Notes: generated by a model from the sequence alone, not told the origin. Shown: positions 36,597 to 49,257, counted from the stretch's first letter. The stretch: DNA of 64,000 nt from Burkholderiales bacterium (GCA_020853025.1 JADYZP010000004.1:62001-126000), one strand, 5' to 3'. Numbers and translations: made by a program.

Positions 36597-36899
36597 ATGA
36601 ACCAACGCATCGGCAGGCAGGGCGGCTGGGTGGGCATGATCGTGATGTTGCTGGCACTGGCGATCGTCGTCTGGCTGGCGAAGGACGCGCTCAAAGGCTA
36701 CGGTCTGGTGCCGGACGCCGAGACCACACTCAAGCGCGCGAGTACACCGGGCGAGCGAACCGGATCCGCTGCGGCGGGCGCCGTCGAGCACCTCGATCCG
36801 ACGACCGCGACGCCTGCACCGACTTCGGCGATCGAGCGTGCACGCAGTGTCGAGGGCATGCTTCGCGAGCAGGAAAGCAAGCGCAGCCTCGGCTATTGA
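36597..36899 (+). CDS. Small single-span membrane protein
   Basis: The 100-residue product has one membrane segment near the start (VGMIVMLLALAIVVWLAKDA) and a Thr/Ala-rich soluble tail with no known domain. It starts about 40 bp after ilvC with a good Shine-Dalgarno (GGGAGGCG), so it may be transcribed with ilvC. Function unknown. Confidence 0.65.
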   Translation: MNQRIGRQGGWVGMIVMLLALAIVVWLAKDALKGYGLVPDAETTLKRASTPGERTGSAAAGAVEHLDPTTATPAPTSAIERARSVEGMLREQESKRSLGY

Positions 36900-36982
36900 C
36901 CGGTCGGGCGGTTTGCGTTGCGGACCGGACAGCGCCCGGTAGGGCATAATCGCGGCGTTGCCACCGCTTGCACGCCGGCTGC

Positions 36983-37630
36983 ATGCCCGACGACTACCCG
37001 CATCCGATCATCGCGCGAGAAGGATGGACGTTTCTCGCGATCGCCATCGTCGTTGCGGCGTTGCTGACGGGTTGGGGTCATTGGCTCGGGGCACTCGTCG
37101 CCTGGCTCGCCGTCGCGTTCATAGCGCAGTTCTTCCGCGACCCGGCGCGGCGCGTACCGCAGCAGGGCAACGCGGTGCTCTCTCCCGCCGACGGACGCGT
37201 CGTCAAGGTCGAACGCACCCGCGATCCCTACCTCGATCGTGACGCGCTGAAAATCAGCGTCTTCATGAACGTGTTCAACGTCCATTCGAATCGCAGCCCG
37301 GTCGACGGCGCCGTCGTCAACCGCTGGTACCACGCCGGCAGTTTCGTCAACGCAGCGCTCGACAAGGCATCGCTCGAGAACGAGCGCAACGCGCTGCAAC
37401 TGCGCACGCAATCCGGGCAGGACGTCACTTGCGTGCAGATCGCCGGTCTCATCGCGCGGCGCATACTCTGCTACGTCGAGCCGGGTGCCGCGCTGCGCCG
37501 TGGCCAGCGCTACGGCTTCATCCGTTTCGGTTCTCGGCTCGACGTCTACGTGGACCCAACGGCCACACCTCGGGTAGCCGTCGGCGACAAGGTCGCTGCA
37601 ACCGAGACCATCCTCGCCGACCTGCCCTAG
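36983..37630 (+). CDS. psd: Phosphatidylserine decarboxylase (short form)
   Basis: This enzyme converts phosphatidylserine to phosphatidylethanolamine. The 215-residue protein has membrane segments near residues 16-48 and ends with the self-cleavage site G183-S184 in [10 protein letters not shown], which makes the pyruvoyl cofactor. The sequence [10 protein letters not shown] and [14 protein letters not shown] fit the bacterial archaetidylserine/phosphatidylserine decarboxylase group. It precedes pssA by 18 bp, pairing the two steps of phosphatidylethanolamine synthesis. Confidence 0.92.
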   Translation: MPDDYPHPIIAREGWTFLAIAIVVAALLTGWGHWLGALVAWLAVAFIAQFFRDPARRVPQQGNAVLSPADGRVVKVERTRDPYLDRDALKISVFMNVFNVHSNRSPVDGAVVNRWYHAGSFVNAALDKASLENERNALQLRTQSGQDVTCVQIAGLIARRILCYVEPGAALRRGQRYGFIRFGSRLDVYVDPTATPRVAVGDKVAATETILADLP

Positions 37631-37648
37631 CGCTCCACTCCCGCCGAC

Positions 37649-38413
37649 ATGCTCGACTACGACCAGGAACGCGCGGCGCTCAAGAACCGCGTCCGCCGCC
37701 GCGGGATCTACATCCTGCCCAACCTGTTCACGCTCGCCAACCTGTTCGCCGGCTTCTACGCGATCGTGCAGGCGATGAATTTGAACTTCGATCTGGCGGC
37801 GATCGGGATCTTCGTGGCGATGCTTCTGGACAGTCTTGACGGTCGCGTCGCACGGATGACCAAGACGCAGAGTGCTTTCGGCGCGGAGTTCGACAGTCTC
37901 TCCGATATGGTGTCGTTCGGCGCGGCACCGGCACTGGTCATGTACGAGTGGGTGCTGCGCGACGTCGGCAAGCTGGGCTGGATCGCAGCGTTTCTCTATT
38001 GCGCATGCGCGGCGCTGCGTCTGGCGCGCTTCAACGTGATGCTCGACGTCGCCGACAAGCGCTGGTTCCAGGGTCTTCCCAGTCCCGCGGCGGCAGCACT
38101 GGTCGCCGGCTGCATCTGGATCGCCGACGACTACGACATCGATCCGGCGTCGATCCGCGCCTGGGCCGTGTTCGTGACCGTCTTCGCCGGCCTGACGATG
38201 GTCAGCAATCTCAAGTACTACAGCTTCAAGTCGATCAACCTGCGCAAGAGCGTTCCGTTCTTTGTCGTACTGCTCGCCGTCGTCATCGTTGCCCTGACGG
38301 CGTTGCAGCCGGCACTGGTGCTGTTCGGCGGTTTCGTCGCCTACTCGGTTTCCGGTTACGTCGTCTCGGCGTGGTTGTACCTGCGCCGGCGCCGCGCCGG
38401 AGGCTCGCGTTGA
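37649..38413 (+). CDS. pssA: CDP-diacylglycerol-serine O-phosphatidyltransferase
   Basis: PssA joins serine to CDP-diacylglycerol to make phosphatidylserine. The 254-residue membrane protein contains the CDP-alcohol phosphatidyltransferase motif D-G-x2-A-R-x8-G-x3-D-x3-D, seen as DG at 64-65, AR at 68-69, G78, D82 and D86, followed by several membrane segments. It follows psd by 18 bp. The stop overlaps the TTG start of the next glycosyltransferase gene. Confidence 0.93.
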   Translation: MLDYDQERAALKNRVRRRGIYILPNLFTLANLFAGFYAIVQAMNLNFDLAAIGIFVAMLLDSLDGRVARMTKTQSAFGAEFDSLSDMVSFGAAPALVMYEWVLRDVGKLGWIAAFLYCACAALRLARFNVMLDVADKRWFQGLPSPAAAALVAGCIWIADDYDIDPASIRAWAVFVTVFAGLTMVSNLKYYSFKSINLRKSVPFFVVLLAVVIVALTALQPALVLFGGFVAYSVSGYVVSAWLYLRRRRAGGSR

Positions 38414-39381
38414 GTGCCGCGTCGTTCGTGCCGCCGCCTCGCGTGGCGGTGCTCGTGCCCTGCTACAACGAAGCGCTGACCGTGGCGAAGGTCGTCACCG
38501 ATTTCAGGGCGGCGCTGCCCGGCTGCGCCGTCTACGTATACGACAACCGCTCGACCGACGGCACCGGTGACGTCGCGCGCGCGGCCGGCGCGGTCGTCCG
38601 CCGCGAGGAGCGTCGGGGCAAGGGTGGCGTCATGCGCCGGATGTTCGCCGAAATCGACGCCGACACCTACGTCGTCACCGACGGCGATGCGACTTACGAC
38701 GCGACGCGAGCGCCGGAGATGGTCGAGCGCCTTCGACGCGACGACCTCGACGTCGTCACCGGCGTGCGCGATCACGGCGACCGCGATGCCGCGTACCGCC
38801 GCGGTCATCAGTTCGGCAATCGCATGTTCAACGCATTGCTTGGGTTCTTGTTCGGCCAGCGTCCGACCGACATGTTCTCCGGCTACCGCGTCATGTCGCG
38901 CCGCTTTGTGAAGTCGTTTCCCGCGGAGGCGCGCGGCTTCGAGATCGAGACCGAACTGACCGTGCACGCACTGGACCTGCGCGTGCCCACAGCCGAAGTC
39001 GTGACCCGTTACTTCGAGCGTCGGGCCGGCTCGTCCTCCAAGCTCGCCACCTACGGCGACGGGCTGCGCATCCTCGGCACGATGGCGCGGCTGTTCCGAG
39101 ACGTGCGTCCGCTGCCGTTCTTCGGCGGGTTCGCCGCGCTGTTCGCGGTCGTCGGCTTGGCGCTCGGCAGCGAGGTGGTCGTCGAGTTCCTGCGCACCGG
39201 TCTCGTCCCGCGGCTTCCTTCCGCGGTGCTGGCGACCGGGCTCATGCTGCTCGCGTCGCTGTCGCTCGTCTGCGGGCTGATTCTCGACAGCGTCGCGCGC
39301 GGCCGGCGCGAGGCGAAGCGCCTCGCCTACCTCGCCGCCGGCGCGCATGCGGCCCGGCCGGGTGCTTGCCATGCCGGCTGA
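38410..39381 (+). CDS. Family 2 glycosyltransferase with C-terminal membrane segments
   Basis: The ~323-residue protein has a GT-A nucleotide-sugar fold (VAVLVPCYNEALTVAKVV, DNRSTDGT, TDGDATYD) and a late motif FEIETELTVHALD, followed by two C-terminal membrane segments (about 235-260 and 275-300). This layout is that of polyprenyl-phosphate glycosyltransferases such as dolichyl-phosphate mannose synthase relatives. TTG start at 38410 overlaps the pssA stop. The substrate sugar is unknown. It begins a block of glycan genes to 44.6 kb. Confidence 0.82.
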   Translation: MSAASFVPPPRVAVLVPCYNEALTVAKVVTDFRAALPGCAVYVYDNRSTDGTGDVARAAGAVVRREERRGKGGVMRRMFAEIDADTYVVTDGDATYDATRAPEMVERLRRDDLDVVTGVRDHGDRDAAYRRGHQFGNRMFNALLGFLFGQRPTDMFSGYRVMSRRFVKSFPAEARGFEIETELTVHALDLRVPTAEVVTRYFERRAGSSSKLATYGDGLRILGTMARLFRDVRPLPFFGGFAALFAVVGLALGSEVVVEFLRTGLVPRLPSAVLATGLMLLASLSLVCGLILDSVARGRREAKRLAYLAAGAHAARPGACHAG

Positions 39382-39468
39382 ACGCGATTACCTTTCGGCC
39401 GCGGATCCGGCGCCGCCGCATTGCAAGCGGCGGTTGCGACCGGCCACCCCGACCCCGCGCGCTGACAA

Positions 39469-39822
39469 ATGCCGATCCATTCGATCCTGCTGACCTTGTT
39501 CTGTGTGCTGCTGATCGCGGTCGGCCAGTTGCTGTTCAAGGCCGCCGCGGCGCAATGGAAGATCGACGGTTGGTCGTGGGCGACGATCGCCGGATTTCTC
39601 TCGCCGGTGATGCTGGTGGCGCTCGCCGTGTACGGCTTCGCCACGTTGCTGTGGGTCTACGTGCTGCGCACGGTGCCGCTTTCGGTGGCCTATGCGCTTT
39701 TTTCGCTGGCGTTCCTGATCGTTCCGCTGCTCGCGTACTTCGTCCTCGGCGAACGCATCGGCGCGAATACGCTGATCGGCGGTGCGATCATCGTCGTCGG
39801 CGTCGTCGTCGCGGTGCGCTGA
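39469..39822 (+). CDS. Small multidrug-resistance/ArnE-like membrane protein
   Basis: This 117-residue protein has four membrane segments in EmrE/EamA-half layout (FCVLLIAVGQLLFKAAAA, TIAGFLSPVMLVALAVYG, then about 70-90 and 95-115). In glycan clusters such proteins serve as flippase subunits, as ArnE/ArnF do for undecaprenyl-phosphate-aminoarabinose. Placement between two glycosyltransferases supports that reading, though it is inference. It starts 87 bp after the first glycosyltransferase gene. Confidence 0.75.
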   Translation: MPIHSILLTLFCVLLIAVGQLLFKAAAAQWKIDGWSWATIAGFLSPVMLVALAVYGFATLLWVYVLRTVPLSVAYALFSLAFLIVPLLAYFVLGERIGANTLIGGAIIVVGVVVAVR

Positions 39823-39894
39823 TGACGGGCGCTTGGTGCCCGCCGACTCCGTGGAGCCCGGGCGGGTGCCGCGGGCCGGCCTGGCGGCGCTGAC

Positions 39895-40860
39895 ATGGCA
39901 GTCGCGACCGCCCCGCGCATCGCCGTCGTCGTTCCGAGCTTTCGCGTCAGCCGGCAGATCATGGACGTGCTCGCGCGCATCGGCCCGGAGGTCGCGCGCA
40001 TCTTCGTCGTCGACGACGCCTGCCCCGAGCGCACTGGCGACCTGGTCGAACGCGAATCCACCGATCCCCGCGTCAGCGTCCTGCGCCATCGGGTCAATGG
40101 CGGCGTCGGCGCGGCGATGGTGACCGGCTACCGAGCGGCGCTCTCCAGCGACGCCGACATCGTCGTCAAGGTCGACGGCGACGGGCAGATGGATCCCGCG
40201 TTTCTGCCGACGATGATCCGGCCGATCGTGACGGGCCGCGCCGACTATGCGAAGGGCAACCGCTTCTACGACCTCGAGCTGCTGCGTGCGATGCCCTGGA
40301 TGCGTCTTTTCGGAAATTCGGCGCTTTCGCTGGTCAACAAGGTCGCCAGCGGCTACTGGGACGTCATGGACCCCACCAACGGATACACGGCGATCCACCG
40401 CACGGCGCTGTCGAGGCTTCCGCTCGACAAGCTCGACCACGGCTACTTCTTCGAGTCCGACATGCTCTTCCGTCTGTACACGATTCGTGCCGTCGTCCAC
40501 GACGTGCCGATGCCGGCGAAGTACGAGGACGAGACGAGCAGCCTGCGTATCGGGCGCGTCGTCATGGCGTTTCCCTTCAAGTACCTGCGCGCGGCGGCGA
40601 AGAGGATGTTCTACTCGTATTTCCTGCGCGACTTCAACGCGGCGACGGTCCAGTTCCTGCTCGCGGTCGTGCTGGGTGTCGCAGGCGCCGCTTTCGGCGC
40701 CGCCAAGTGGATCGAGTCGAATGCGACGGGGTTGCCGGCGACGTCGGGAACGGTGATGCTCGCCGCGCTGCCGGTGCTGGTGGCGATCCAGCTCCTGCTG
40801 GCGGTGCTGCACTACGACATCGGCAACGTCCCGCGCGAGCCGCTGCAGCGGCTCGCGTAG
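39895..40860 (+). CDS. Family 2 glycosyltransferase (polyprenyl-phosphate sugar transferase type)
   Basis: The 321-residue protein has a GT-A domain with VVVPSFRVSRQIMDVL, FVVDDACPERTGD and KVDGDGQMDP (metal/sugar-binding), plus NRFYDLELLR in the acceptor region, and two C-terminal membrane segments (about 258-278 and 290-310). This is the dolichyl-phosphate mannose/GtrB-type layout, predicted to load a sugar onto a lipid carrier for use by a GT-C enzyme such as the two downstream. It converges on the large membrane gene. Confidence 0.85.
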   Translation: MAVATAPRIAVVVPSFRVSRQIMDVLARIGPEVARIFVVDDACPERTGDLVERESTDPRVSVLRHRVNGGVGAAMVTGYRAALSSDADIVVKVDGDGQMDPAFLPTMIRPIVTGRADYAKGNRFYDLELLRAMPWMRLFGNSALSLVNKVASGYWDVMDPTNGYTAIHRTALSRLPLDKLDHGYFFESDMLFRLYTIRAVVHDVPMPAKYEDETSSLRIGRVVMAFPFKYLRAAAKRMFYSYFLRDFNAATVQFLLAVVLGVAGAAFGAAKWIESNATGLPATSGTVMLAALPVLVAIQLLLAVLHYDIGNVPREPLQRLA

Positions 40861-40864
40861 CGAC

Positions 40865-42952
40865 TCAGCGTCGCGGGTCGATGGTCGCGACGACGAAATC
40901 CTGGAACCTCCACAGGGGCGTCAGTCGGGACTGGCGGAATTCGCGGACGGCGGGCGTGTCCATCTGCGCGTTCGCGGTGCGGTACACGATGTGCGTCAAG
41001 CCGTAGCGTTGGACGAGCGTGTCGATGTCCGCGGCGCTGTCGGCGGCCGCCACGCCCTGGAAGAAGGTGTTGTCGTGCCAGTTGGCTGCGCGCGAGTAGC
41101 CGACATAGCCGGCCGGGCTGGGACCGTTCAGCATCAGGAATCCGACGCGGGCGTCGGGCAGCGTGCGATTCAGGTAGTCGGCCACGATGCGGTCGCCCAT
41201 GTAACTCGAGGCGAATTCCCTGCGCTTCTCCGCGTCGAAGGCGCAGCCGATGCAAAGCTGCGCGTTGGCCCAGGCGCCGGTGTGCATGAGCCTGACGTGC
41301 AGCACGCAGAGCAGGCCGCCGGCGACGAGCATTGCGATGCGCGTCGGGAGTCGCTCGCCCAGCTCGGTCGCGGCCCACCCGCCGAGCACCGCGAGCAGCA
41401 TGAAGGCCGGGAACAGGTAACGCAGGTACGCCTGCTGCGAATAGACGGCGACGAAGAAGATCGCGGCCAGCGCAGCGCACACCCAGAAGTCGGCGTGGCG
41501 GCGCCGCAGCGCCGCGACGACGATCAGCGCGATCAGCAGTAGCCAGTGAAAGCCGGCGGCGCCGTTCGCGCCCTCGATGAAGCGGTGGCCGTCGGTCAGC
41601 ACCTCGTAGAGGCTCCACGGCCGCAGCGGGATGGCGTAGACCGGATTGGTGAACGAGGTCGCCGTGTCGGCGAGCGGCGAACGAAAGACGGAGTTCATGA
41701 ACGGGAATACCGGGTTGCCGGTGCGCAGCCAGGCGTTGACGTAGGGCCAGGCGGCAATCGTCGCGGCGATCGCGACGAGCAGCATGCCCCGGGCGCCGGG
41801 CATGCGCGGCGGCGGCCGGCGGCTGCAGACCAGCAGCGCGTAGGCCAGCAAGGGACCCAGCCACAGCACTCCGATCACCTTGGACTGCATCGCGCCGGCC
41901 GCGAGCAGCGCAAGCAGCGGCCAGCCGGCGCTCCAGCCCAGCATGCCTTCGCGCAGCCGCAGCGTGACCAGTACTGCCGCCAGCAGGAATGCCGACCACA
42001 GATTCTCCACGTACAGCGACCCGGTCTCGGCGAAGGCGATCGGGATCGACACCAGCATGCAGACGCTGGCCAGCGCCAGTTCGCTGCGAGCGTGGCGGCG
42101 GACGAGCTGGTAGACGAGCGCAGCGGCCAGGATGCCGAAGGCGAGATTCGCTGCGCGCGCGGCGTTCTCTCCTCCGACCACATAGGCGGCGGCATAGGCC
42201 CAATCCGCGCCCAACGGCATCACCGCCCACGCGTAGCGTCCGACGTCGAATCGCCAGCGATGGGCGTCGTTCACCAGCGCGGCGAACTGCAGGTGCATCG
42301 TGCTGGCGTCGTAGCCGACCTCGGGCCGCGCGACGATGAAAAGGTGCAGCAGCAGCATGGTCAGCAGAAGCGCGATCCATCCGCGCTCGGTTCCCGAAAA
42401 CGAATCCCGCGCCGACATGAAGCTGCCAAGCCGCGCGAACGCGGCCATCGTGTCGGGCCATCCGTAGGCGAGCGGTCCCAGCAGCAGAAGCGCATAGACC
42501 GGTGCGTAGTGGATCTTGAACGAACCGGCGGAGGCGAGCAGTCCGATCCAGACCGCGCAGCCGACGAGCACCGGGATCGTCCACGGCAGCGGTGCGTCCC
42601 GGCCGCCGGGAACGCCCGCGAAGCGAAGGAGCCGCGTGCCGACGACGTGCGCGTTCAGCATGGCCAGCGCTACGACGGCCACGGCTCCCGGGGTCAGCAG
42701 CGCGGCCGCGGCTGCCACCGACGCCGCCATCGCGATCATCCGCGTGCGCTGTCCGAACCACGCCAGCGCGCCGCAGCATGCGGCCAGCGAAACGAAGGTG
42801 ACCAGCGCGAATTCGCTCCATCGGTGGTCCTCCCGGTAGATGGCGAGGGGACCGGCGGCCGCCCAGACCAGGATCGCTGCGTGGACGGCGAGCAGGACCA
42901 GAAGCAGGAGCAGCAGGCGACTCGGAAGCGGGCGGGCGGAAGGGTCGTTCAT
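40865..42952 (-). CDS. Large polytopic membrane protein, GT-C-like glycosyltransferase
   Basis: The 695-residue protein has twelve or more membrane segments followed by a C-terminal soluble domain from about residue 585 (AWANAQLCIGCAFDAEKRRE). An early loop contains acidic residues (AIYREDHRWSEFA) as GT-C enzymes have for catalysis, and later loops DASTMHLQFAALVNDAHRW. It resembles the ArnT/PMT-like group of lipid-linked-sugar transferases, but no exact family is named. It overlaps the next gene by 4 bp (ATGA on the minus strand), so the two are co-translated. Confidence 0.72.
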   Translation of the reverse strand: MNDPSARPLPSRLLLLLLVLLAVHAAILVWAAAGPLAIYREDHRWSEFALVTFVSLAACCGALAWFGQRTRMIAMAASVAAAAALLTPGAVAVVALAMLNAHVVGTRLLRFAGVPGGRDAPLPWTIPVLVGCAVWIGLLASAGSFKIHYAPVYALLLLGPLAYGWPDTMAAFARLGSFMSARDSFSGTERGWIALLLTMLLLHLFIVARPEVGYDASTMHLQFAALVNDAHRWRFDVGRYAWAVMPLGADWAYAAAYVVGGENAARAANLAFGILAAALVYQLVRRHARSELALASVCMLVSIPIAFAETGSLYVENLWSAFLLAAVLVTLRLREGMLGWSAGWPLLALLAAGAMQSKVIGVLWLGPLLAYALLVCSRRPPPRMPGARGMLLVAIAATIAAWPYVNAWLRTGNPVFPFMNSVFRSPLADTATSFTNPVYAIPLRPWSLYEVLTDGHRFIEGANGAAGFHWLLLIALIVVAALRRRHADFWVCAALAAIFFVAVYSQQAYLRYLFPAFMLLAVLGGWAATELGERLPTRIAMLVAGGLLCVLHVRLMHTGAWANAQLCIGCAFDAEKRREFASSYMGDRIVADYLNRTLPDARVGFLMLNGPSPAGYVGYSRAANWHDNTFFQGVAAADSAADIDTLVQRYGLTHIVYRTANAQMDTPAVREFRQSRLTPLWRFQDFVVATIDPRR

Positions 42953-44628
42953 CGCGCTCCCGCTCCGTTCGCGATGCGCCCGACGCGGCACAGCTCGAGT
43001 GGCGTCGCCGCCATGTTGGTCGGCACCGCCACGCAGGTTCCGCTGAGCTTGGCCAGTCCGCGGGCGCGCAGCGTCTCGACGGCGGTTCGTGGAGAAGTCG
43101 ACAGCGAGTAGATCGGGCCGTCGTGGTCCCGGATGATGCGGACGACCTCGTCGTCGAGCCGGGTCCTGCGCCGCGCCTCGACGATGTTGTTTGCGATGCC
43201 GACGCTGCGCGCAGGCGCGGGAACGATAAGCGGCAGCGCGTAGGCCATCGGCTCGTCGTTCGCGAGCACGACCAGCGCATCCGGTTCGAGCTCGGGGAGC
43301 CGGACGTCGAACCAGCGGCTGCCGAAGCCGATCCGTCCCCACGACGCATGGCCCGTGGAAAGGACCAGCACGGTGGCGACCGTGGCGACGATCGCGCCTG
43401 CGTGTCGCGCCGGGAAAACGCGACGAATCAGCGCGACGATCAGTGCGCCGGAGAGGAGGTCGAGCGTGACCAGGTAGCGGTAGTTGGAATGCTGCGCCGT
43501 CCAGAGCAGGAAGGAAACAATGAAGAAGATCCCGATCACACGCCATGCTCGATCGGCGCCCGGATCCGCGATCGGCGGCAGGCCGCGGGGGCCGAAGGCG
43601 CGCCTGGCGAGCCAGGCGATGCCGGCGGCCAGCGCCAGGGCGTACAGCACAGGCATCCGTGCATCGCGATAGCGAACCTCGGTCGCGAAAAAGGGTGGCG
43701 GCTGCAGCAGATCGAACGGGAACCGCAGCCACGCCTCGAGCGTATGCGGCCCGAAGCGCCGGCCGATGATCGGCGCTTTCGACCACCAGGGCGAGTCGAT
43801 CCATTCGTTGCCGTAGGGAAAGACCGGGCTCGCGTAGTGAAGCCACAGCTGGTAGCCCCATGGTCCGTAGGCAAGCGCGAGTCCGGCCAGCACCGCGAGA
43901 CCGAAGATCAGCGCGTCGCGCAGTGACCGGCGCAGCGCGGCGGCCGAGTACGGACCGCGCAGTGCCAGCGCGACACACAGCGCCACCGCGAAGGTGGCGG
44001 CCGTCAGCTTGGCGCCCGACGCGACGCCGCACAGCATTCCGGCGGTGGCCGGGACCGTCCATCGCAGCGGGCGATCGGCGCCGGCGACCAGTGCGCGGGC
44101 GAGCAGCCAGAGCGCGGCGATGGTGAGCGCCGCGAGCGGCCACTCGTTCATCGTCGTGCCGAGCGTCGCAACGCCCATCGCCGACGTGACGCCAACGGCG
44201 AAGGCCGCCACCACGGCCACGACGCAATCGCGGCGCGGCAGGCCGGAGAACAGCAGCGGCAGCAGCTTGGCGAGAAAGAACGCCGCGAATCCCGCGGGAG
44301 CCGCGAGCACGAACGCTATCGCGCGCGGTGGCCAATCGGCGGCGACCATCGCGTAGAAGGGCAGGTCGGGCAGCGGATTGTGGAACGTCTGCAGCTGCGC
44401 GGGCGCGACGTCGCGATCGAAGATCCGTCCGTTCCACCACGCCCAGGGGTTGTAGTGGTGGTAGTTGCGCAGGTCCCAGTTGCTGTCCTGTCCGAGCAGC
44501 AGGCCGATGCCGCCCGCTGCGACGACGCAGGCGGCGAGGGCGGCGCCGTCGGCCAGGATCGCCCGCCGCATTCCGTCCCTTCCGGCGGGTTGGCGCAGGG
44601 CCGGGGCGGGCGCGGGCGGCATGATCAA
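42949..44628 (-). CDS. Polytopic membrane protein, GT-C-like glycosyltransferase
   Basis: The 559-residue protein has about ten to twelve membrane segments. An N-terminal luminal loop with DSNWDLRNYHHYNPW and DVAPAQLQTFHNPLPDLPFY is the most conserved-looking part and holds acidic residues suited to GT-C catalysis. The C-terminal ~120 residues are soluble. It precedes and overlaps the larger GT-C-like gene, and both converge on the DPM-type glycosyltransferase. Substrate unknown. Confidence 0.7.
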   Translation of the reverse strand: MIMPPAPAPALRQPAGRDGMRRAILADGAALAACVVAAGGIGLLLGQDSNWDLRNYHHYNPWAWWNGRIFDRDVAPAQLQTFHNPLPDLPFYAMVAADWPPRAIAFVLAAPAGFAAFFLAKLLPLLFSGLPRRDCVVAVVAAFAVGVTSAMGVATLGTTMNEWPLAALTIAALWLLARALVAGADRPLRWTVPATAGMLCGVASGAKLTAATFAVALCVALALRGPYSAAALRRSLRDALIFGLAVLAGLALAYGPWGYQLWLHYASPVFPYGNEWIDSPWWSKAPIIGRRFGPHTLEAWLRFPFDLLQPPPFFATEVRYRDARMPVLYALALAAGIAWLARRAFGPRGLPPIADPGADRAWRVIGIFFIVSFLLWTAQHSNYRYLVTLDLLSGALIVALIRRVFPARHAGAIVATVATVLVLSTGHASWGRIGFGSRWFDVRLPELEPDALVVLANDEPMAYALPLIVPAPARSVGIANNIVEARRRTRLDDEVVRIIRDHDGPIYSLSTSPRTAVETLRARGLAKLSGTCVAVPTNMAATPLELCRVGRIANGAGAR

Positions 44629-44754
44629 GACGCGAAGGTCGGCGAACGCGAGCCGGGGCTTCCGATTCCCGGTGGCGCCGCATTATGCCATCACCGGCGA
44701 AGCGAGCGGCCCCTCCCTCTTGCGGCGGTGCCGCATTTCGGTTAAGGTTCACGC

Positions 44755-44856
44755 ATGAGCAGCTTTCCCCCATCCGCCATCGGCGCCCGGACGCTTTTGC
44801 TGTCCGCATTCGCGCTGCTTTCCGGCGGACTGCTGCTGCGCCCCGCGCGCACATAA
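44755..44856 (+). CDS. leuL: Leucine-rich leader peptide of leuA
   Basis: A 33-codon frame starts at ATG 44755 after GGTTAAGG and ends 106 bp before leuA. Eight of 33 residues are Leu, clustered as LLL, LL and LLL (in GARTLLLSAFALLSGG and LLLRPART). A hairpin follows at 44887-44909. This layout fits classic amino-acid attenuation: ribosome stalling at Leu codons when leucine is short would change folding of the leader RNA and let leuA be transcribed. The E. coli leu operon has such a leader; this one is a separate sequence and was found here only by reading. Confidence 0.6.
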   Translation: MSSFPPSAIGARTLLLSAFALLSGGLLLRPART

Positions 44857-44886
44857 AACCACCTCCCCAATTCGAGCAGTGCCCGC

Positions 44887-44909
44887 GCCATCCAGCAGAA
44901 CCGGATGGC
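44887..44909 (+). terminator. Hairpin in the leuA leader (possible attenuator)
   Basis: GCCATCC and GGATGGC form a 7-bp stem with a 9-nt loop. There is no U-run after it. A second GCGGC/GCCGC pairing lies nearer leuA, around 44937-44950, so alternative structures are possible. Confidence 0.4.
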
Positions 44910-44935
44910 CAAGTTCCATGCCCCACGCGGCTTGA

Positions 44936-46684
<1,749 letters not shown>

Positions 46685-46837
46685 CGGCGGCGCCGGCCGC
46701 TGTCGCCGGGCAAGCCTCTTTGGCGACCGATGGCGCCACGGCGCCCTCGTACGTATCCGTACGCGTGGCGCGCGACGTGCGCCTGTCGCGAGATGCATCG
46801 CTCGGTATACGGTTTGCGCTGCCCCCGGCGTCGGCGG

Positions 46838-46843
46838 TACAAT
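46838..46843 (+). promoter_or_regulatory. -10 hexamer of aceB
   Basis: TACAAT (5/6), with a weak -35 TTGCGC (46814-46819) 18 bp upstream, lies about 80 bp before the aceB ATG. Confidence 0.45.
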
Positions 46844-46851
46844 TTACGTTT

Positions 46852-46868
46852 GTGAAAACGACTTTCAC
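46852..46868 (+). promoter_or_regulatory. Inverted repeat at the aceB promoter
   Basis: GTGAAA-ACGAC-TTTCAC lies just after the -10 hexamer, around the likely transcription start, a position suiting a repressor operator. The regulator is unknown. Confidence 0.45.
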
Positions 46869-46921
46869 GTTCGCCTGGCCCCGCCCGGCGGCCGCAACTT
46901 TCTGAATTGCGAGGCCACGCG

Positions 46922-48523
<1,602 letters not shown>

Positions 48524-48790
48524 CACTTCGCGCAGCAGCGGTGGGCGCAGGCGACTCGAACCCCGAAGCCATTCGCCCGCCAGCAAGGAGTCGAAATCAC
48601 AGGCGAACAGCCGCCGGTCCGAGCCAGAGGCCTGCGGCGATCCGGTGTCTGCCTGCGATCGACTCAGCCTATCGTGGACATTGGCATAATCAATTAGACG
48701 CCGCCCGCCCGTTCGCGCAGAATGGGTTCATCGTCGGCACGCGCGGGCGATCGAACCAGCGGTTCCGTTGCAATTCAAGAGGAGATCACG

Positions 48791-49213
48791 ATGAAGAGCC
48801 TGAAAGACACCAAGACCCACGAAAACCTGAAAGCCGCGTTCGCCGGCGAATCGCAGGCGAACCGCCGCTACCTTTATTTCGCAAGCAAGGCGGACGTCGA
48901 AGGCCAGAACGATGTCGCCGCGCTGTTCCGGTCGACGGCCGAGGGCGAGACCGGGCATGCGCACGGCCACCTCGACTACCTGGCGCAGGTGGGCGATCCG
49001 GCGACTGACCTGCCGATCGGCTCCAGCCGCGACAATCTGAAGTCCGCCGTCGCCGGCGAGACCTACGAATACACCGACATGTATCCGGGAATGTCGAAGT
49101 CGGCGCGCCAGGAGGGCTTCGAGGAAATCGCCGACTGGTTCGAGACGCTGGCCAAGGCCGAGCGGTCGCACGCGAACCGTTTCCAGAAGGCGCTGGACGC
49201 ACTGGCGGACTGA
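48791..49213 (+). CDS. Rubrerythrin (ferritin-like diiron protein, without rubredoxin domain)
   Basis: The 140-residue protein is a rubrerythrin-like four-helix diiron domain. Metal-binding Glu/His residues are seen in [42 protein letters not shown] and [15 protein letters not shown]. The rubredoxin-type C-terminus of classical rubrerythrin is absent. Such proteins reduce peroxide or handle iron. ATG at 48791 follows GAGGAG. A CATAAT hexamer at 48685-48690 may be its promoter. It is followed by an HdrB-like gene and DUF3501, a set seen together in other proteobacteria. Confidence 0.9.
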   Translation: MKSLKDTKTHENLKAAFAGESQANRRYLYFASKADVEGQNDVAALFRSTAEGETGHAHGHLDYLAQVGDPATDLPIGSSRDNLKSAVAGETYEYTDMYPGMSKSARQEGFEEIADWFETLAKAERSHANRFQKALDALAD

Positions 49214-49230
49214 CCGCCTGCGGCATGAGT

Positions 49231-49257
49231 CGGGCGCCGCGCAATGCGCGGCGCCCG
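49231..49257 (+). terminator. Strong hairpin after rubrerythrin
   Basis: A perfect 12-bp GC-only stem, CGGGCGCCGCGC pairing with GCGCGGCGCCCG around an AAT loop, starts 17 bp after the rubrerythrin stop. There is no T-run, so it may be a partial terminator or RNA-stability element before the HdrB-like gene. Confidence 0.6.

Noticed and set aside
48541..48590. Possible tRNA/tmRNA 3' fragment (GACTCGAACCCC with flanking pairs) before rubrerythrin
   Set aside because: The T-arm pairs poorly and no acceptor or anticodon arm is found; not enough to call a remnant or attachment site.
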